Shown: in pieces, positions 34,092 to 36,628 of the stretch
Layout: the number at the start of each line of letters is the position of its first letter
Position numbering within the stretch: position 1 is the first letter of the stretch
Position numbers and translations under genes: made by a program
The notes under the pieces: model-generated
Seen by the model: the letters and a program-made list of their open reading frames with translations, nothing else
Told to the model about the DNA's origin: nothing
The model's database searches: none
NCBI GenBank assembly: GCA_949373165.1
Contig: CASICO010000031.1
Span: 1-36,628 of the forward strand
Source of the DNA: an uncultured Flavobacteriales bacterium
GTDB lineage: Bacteria > Bacteroidota > Bacteroidia > Flavobacteriales_D > Sanyastnellaceae
DNA: 36,628 nucleotides
Direction of reading: 5' to 3'

Positions 34092-35287
34092 ATAATCAGC
34101 GCATTGCCATCGTGAGCACAAAGCAGCCGGGTACCAACCCTCGGATGCGAAAAAATGCAGATGCACTCAGTGCGGCGGGATACACCGTACATGTGCTCTA
34201 CGGGTTCAGTGCACGATGGGCAGATGAAACCGACCACACGCTTTTTAAAAACACAACCTGGCGGCACCAAAGACTGGGTGGACACCCTTCACACTCACCC
34301 ATTTCCTATTTCCTGTACCGCCTCCTAAGCAGATTTGCGGCTGTGATGGGTTGGACAGAACTTGAATATTGCCCAGCCAAAAACGCATACATCCGTCAAC
34401 TGAGACAAATCAAACCCAACCTTGTCATTGGGCACAACCCATCGGCCCTTCCGATTTTAAGTCGCTGGAGCCAAAAGCAAAACGGAAAAGTTCTCTTTGA
34501 CGCGGAAGACTTTCACTCTGGTGAAGGCCAAGAAGGGGCACGATCCAACGCAAAGGTTGCTGAATTAGAAGCCAAACACCTCCAACAGATTCCTCACATC
34601 ACGGCGGCAAGCCCAATGATTGGAAAAGCCTATGTCGAGACACACCCGCATCTTGAGGCCACAACCTTAAACAATGCATTTGACAGGCGACTTCAATCCG
34701 ATTTTAAGCCGATTCCAGAGGGCCCACTAACCCTAGTATGGTTCTCACAAGTCATTGGTTTGGACCGCGGATTGAAAGAGTTCTTAACCGCATTGCATGC
34801 TTTGGCTGCTGTGCCCATACGCATCACTTTGATTGGATTGTGCGCCATAGAAGTCAAAGACGGGCTGCAGTCTATGATCCGCTCTTCCCTCCATACCATT
34901 GAATTCAAAGAGCCTGTATTGGAGCCAATTCTAGTCGACATCTTGTCCAAGCAAATGATTGGCCTTGCTTTGGAGACCGGGGGAACAATCAACCGAAAAC
35001 TTTGCCTCACCAACAAACTTTTCCTTTACCCCCTGGCGGGCTGTTACACATTGGCATCCGACACCCCCGCCCAGAGGGATTTTTTTCAATCCAATACCGA
35101 TTTGGGGACAGTGCTTGACTTAGACTCCCCTTCGCAGTGGGTTCAAACGATCACAGCACTCAATGAAGACAGGGATAAACTTGAAGAGAAGCGGAAAAAG
35201 GCATGGGAAATTGGACACGCCTCCTTGAATTGGGAAGTTGAGTCCAAGTCTTTGATTGAAGCTGTGGAATCCATTTTGGACTCATGA
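34088..35287 (+). CDS. Putative GT-B glycosyltransferase
   Basis: A 399-residue protein with GT-B features. Start RIAIVSTKQPGTNPRMRKNA, typical of Bacteroidota GT4-like proteins that begin with a G-x-N-PR loop. A mid-protein FDAEDFHSGEGQEG (about 155-168) is a recurring motif in this group. The C-terminal domain has LTLVWFSQVIGLDRGLKEFL and KLCLTNKLFLYPLAGCYTLA, the donor-side N-K-x(F/L)xY element. It overlaps both neighbours by ATGA. No clear E-x7-E was found, so the exact family is less secure. Confidence 0.75.
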   Translation: MNNQRIAIVSTKQPGTNPRMRKNADALSAAGYTVHVLYGFSARWADETDHTLFKNTTWRHQRLGGHPSHSPISYFLYRLLSRFAAVMGWTELEYCPAKNAYIRQLRQIKPNLVIGHNPSALPILSRWSQKQNGKVLFDAEDFHSGEGQEGARSNAKVAELEAKHLQQIPHITAASPMIGKAYVETHPHLEATTLNNAFDRRLQSDFKPIPEGPLTLVWFSQVIGLDRGLKEFLTALHALAAVPIRITLIGLCAIEVKDGLQSMIRSSLHTIEFKEPVLEPILVDILSKQMIGLALETGGTINRKLCLTNKLFLYPLAGCYTLASDTPAQRDFFQSNTDLGTVLDLDSPSQWVQTITALNEDRDKLEEKRKKAWEIGHASLNWEVESKSLIEAVESILDS

Positions 35288-36525
35288 GTAAGTCCATCCT
35301 CATTATCTACCCTCATTGGCCTCCCTCCAACCTTGTAGGTGTGCATCGGGTAAGGCTGATTGCAAACAATCTCGCCAACCATGGTTGGAGACCGACCGTT
35401 CTGACCGTCCACGAAGACTTCTATGAGGAACCGGGATCACCCGAATCCGTGAAATTGGTGAACGACACTGTAGAAGTTGTCAAAGTCAGAGCTCGTAAAT
35501 CATGGGCCTTGCTCGGCCAAAGAATGGTCGGCGACATCGGTCTGCGCGCCTTCAGAACGCTCAAGCAAGAAGCCCTTCAACTCTGTCATAAACGCCCCTT
35601 CGAATTCGTTTGGATCTCGATGCCTTCCTGGTATCCGTCGCTTCTTGGAGAATTCATCCTCAAGCAAACAGGAATCCCATTCGGCATCGACTATCAAGAC
35701 CCTTGGATTCACCCCTTACCAGAAGACAAACAGTCATGGAGCAGGGCCGCATTGGCACAAAAACTCGCCCGTCTTCTCGAACCTCGAGCTTTACGGCATG
35801 CCGCACTCATTACAGGAATCAACCGCCAATATTTTCAAGGAGCACTCGAACGCAACCCTGAATTGAAGCCCCATACTGCTGAGTTCCAATTGGGCTTTGA
35901 TGCTGCCGATCATAAGGTTGACCATCCAACAGAGACGCCCTGGCCAAAAGACAAGGTTGTGGCTTTGTACCCGGGTGCATTCCTCCCTCTGAGCGCTCCA
36001 TTCCACAGGGCCATTCTGACGGCATTTAAATCCGTTGCATCTCGAGGTGAATTGCCCGAGGGTGCGCTCATGGTCTACATTGGAACTGGACGTTCCGACC
36101 GGCCTGTTCATGAGATGGCAAGTGAACTGGGTATTGCAGACCGGGTGATCGAGCTTCCGGAACGAATTCCCTACCTAGAAATCCAACAACTCTTGCGCAG
36201 CGTTCAAGGGTGCATGGTCATTGGATCACCAGAACCCCACTACTCGGCTTCAAAGGTGTTTCAATCCATCCTCAGCGGTCGGCCCATTTTCTCCTTACTC
36301 CACAGGGACAGCGAGGCACTGAACATTTTAAGAGACTGCCAATGTGGGTCATTCAGCGTTGGTTTCGCTCAGAACCTCGATATCCAAAGTCAATTAGAAG
36401 ATGCCTTGAAGGGATTCTGGAACTGTACTGAATGGAATCCGATCACGGATGCATTAGAGCCTCATTCCGCGAACAATGCGGCGGCAACTTTATCTGCGGC
36501 CATGCATCATTGCCTAACCTCATGA
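35284..36525 (+). CDS. Putative GT-B glycosyltransferase (WbuB-like)
   Basis: A 413-residue protein starting SILIIYPHWPPSNLVGVHR, in the style of GT-B enzymes with an N-terminal P-x-N-GxxR loop. The acceptor domain contains IDYQDPWIHP (about 138-147), a DxxDxW motif frequent in WbuB-like transferases. The donor domain has VVALYPGAFLP and CMVIGSPEPHYSASKVFQSI with LSGRPIF, where the S-K element binds the nucleotide. ATGA overlaps with both the preceding and the following gene. Sugar specificity unknown. Confidence 0.78.
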   Translation: MSKSILIIYPHWPPSNLVGVHRVRLIANNLANHGWRPTVLTVHEDFYEEPGSPESVKLVNDTVEVVKVRARKSWALLGQRMVGDIGLRAFRTLKQEALQLCHKRPFEFVWISMPSWYPSLLGEFILKQTGIPFGIDYQDPWIHPLPEDKQSWSRAALAQKLARLLEPRALRHAALITGINRQYFQGALERNPELKPHTAEFQLGFDAADHKVDHPTETPWPKDKVVALYPGAFLPLSAPFHRAILTAFKSVASRGELPEGALMVYIGTGRSDRPVHEMASELGIADRVIELPERIPYLEIQQLLRSVQGCMVIGSPEPHYSASKVFQSILSGRPIFSLLHRDSEALNILRDCQCGSFSVGFAQNLDIQSQLEDALKGFWNCTEWNPITDALEPHSANNAAATLSAAMHHCLTS

Positions 36526-36628
36526 AACGGCTCGCCATCGTCACAACCCATCCGATTCAGTACAACGCTCCGTTGTTCCGGATGCTGCATGAGGATGATG
36601 GCATCGACCTACAGGTTTTCTTCTCCAA
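36522..36628 (+). CDS. GT4-like glycosyltransferase, N-terminal fragment (runs off right edge)
   Basis: The first 35 codons of another gene, starting at an ATGA overlap with the upstream stop. MKRLAIVTTHPIQYNAPLFR is the standard opening of a group of GT4 glycosyltransferases (T-HPIQY-AP). Only the start is visible; the operon continues beyond the window. Confidence 0.7.
   Translation, partial: MKRLAIVTTHPIQYNAPLFRMLHEDDGIDLQVFFS

Overview
The window is dense bacterial chromosome with no intergenic gap above about 150 bp, and it looks like a member of Bacteroidota, probably Flavobacteriales, with fairly high G+C. The signs are a type IX secretion (CHU_C / gliding-motility) C-terminal domain protein, two DUF6089-like outer-membrane proteins, a PID-CTERM-like/exosortase pair, promoter-like TAnnTTTG boxes close to start codons, and the gene order guaB ... 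PpiC / SurA-type isomerases ... moxR. No tRNA, rRNA, CRISPR array or transposase was seen.

Layout. (a) 1-532, minus strand: a short cysteine-rich secreted protein with a PID-CTERM-like sorting tail, followed by the first 44 codons of an exosortase-like membrane protein that runs off the left edge. (b) 601-6778, plus strand: an exopolysaccharide operon of a Wzc-type chain-length determinant/tyrosine kinase (interrupted by a one-base frameshift in its Walker A motif), an asparagine-synthase-type amidotransferase, a GT4 and a GT2 glycosyltransferase. (c) 6866-11600, minus strand: guaB, a large T9SS-sorted surface protein and a nitronate monooxygenase/FabK-type flavoprotein. (d) 11749-20079, plus strand: a tandem pair of DUF6089-like proteins, three envelope-folding genes (a double-parvulin PPIase, a SurA-like lipoprotein, SurA), a broken fumarylacetoacetase pseudogene, and moxR. 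(e) 20080-30207, minus strand, read right to left: relA/spoT, purA, a PglK/MsbA-like ABC exporter, a NodU/CmcH-family carbamoyltransferase, wecB, a glycosyltransferase, a carbamoyltransferase remnant, and an FkbM methyltransferase. (f) 30230-36628, plus strand: six successive glycosyltransferase genes plus the start of a seventh-position gene fragment (five complete, one near-complete set followed by a partial one at the edge), mostly joined by ATGA stop/start overlaps.

How they fit together. Regions b, e and f are surface-glycan genes (chain-length control, export, sugar epimerisation, amidation, carbamoylation, O-methylation, sugar transfer) placed around core genes for purine synthesis, the stringent response and outer-membrane protein folding. 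The glycan operon in e is directly coupled to purA through a four-base overlap. The most informative structural observation is at 20940-21110: the last ~40 codons of a second, diverged carbamoyltransferase lie between the glycosyltransferase and the FkbM gene and overlap the FkbM start by ATGA. This looks like the scar of a glycan-gene cassette exchange. The most system-like observation is the exosortase plus PID-CTERM cysteine-rich protein divergent from an EPS operon with an amidotransferase, which resembles the exosortase/EPS pairing known from Proteobacteria. All assignments are from reading the sequence; no database search was run.
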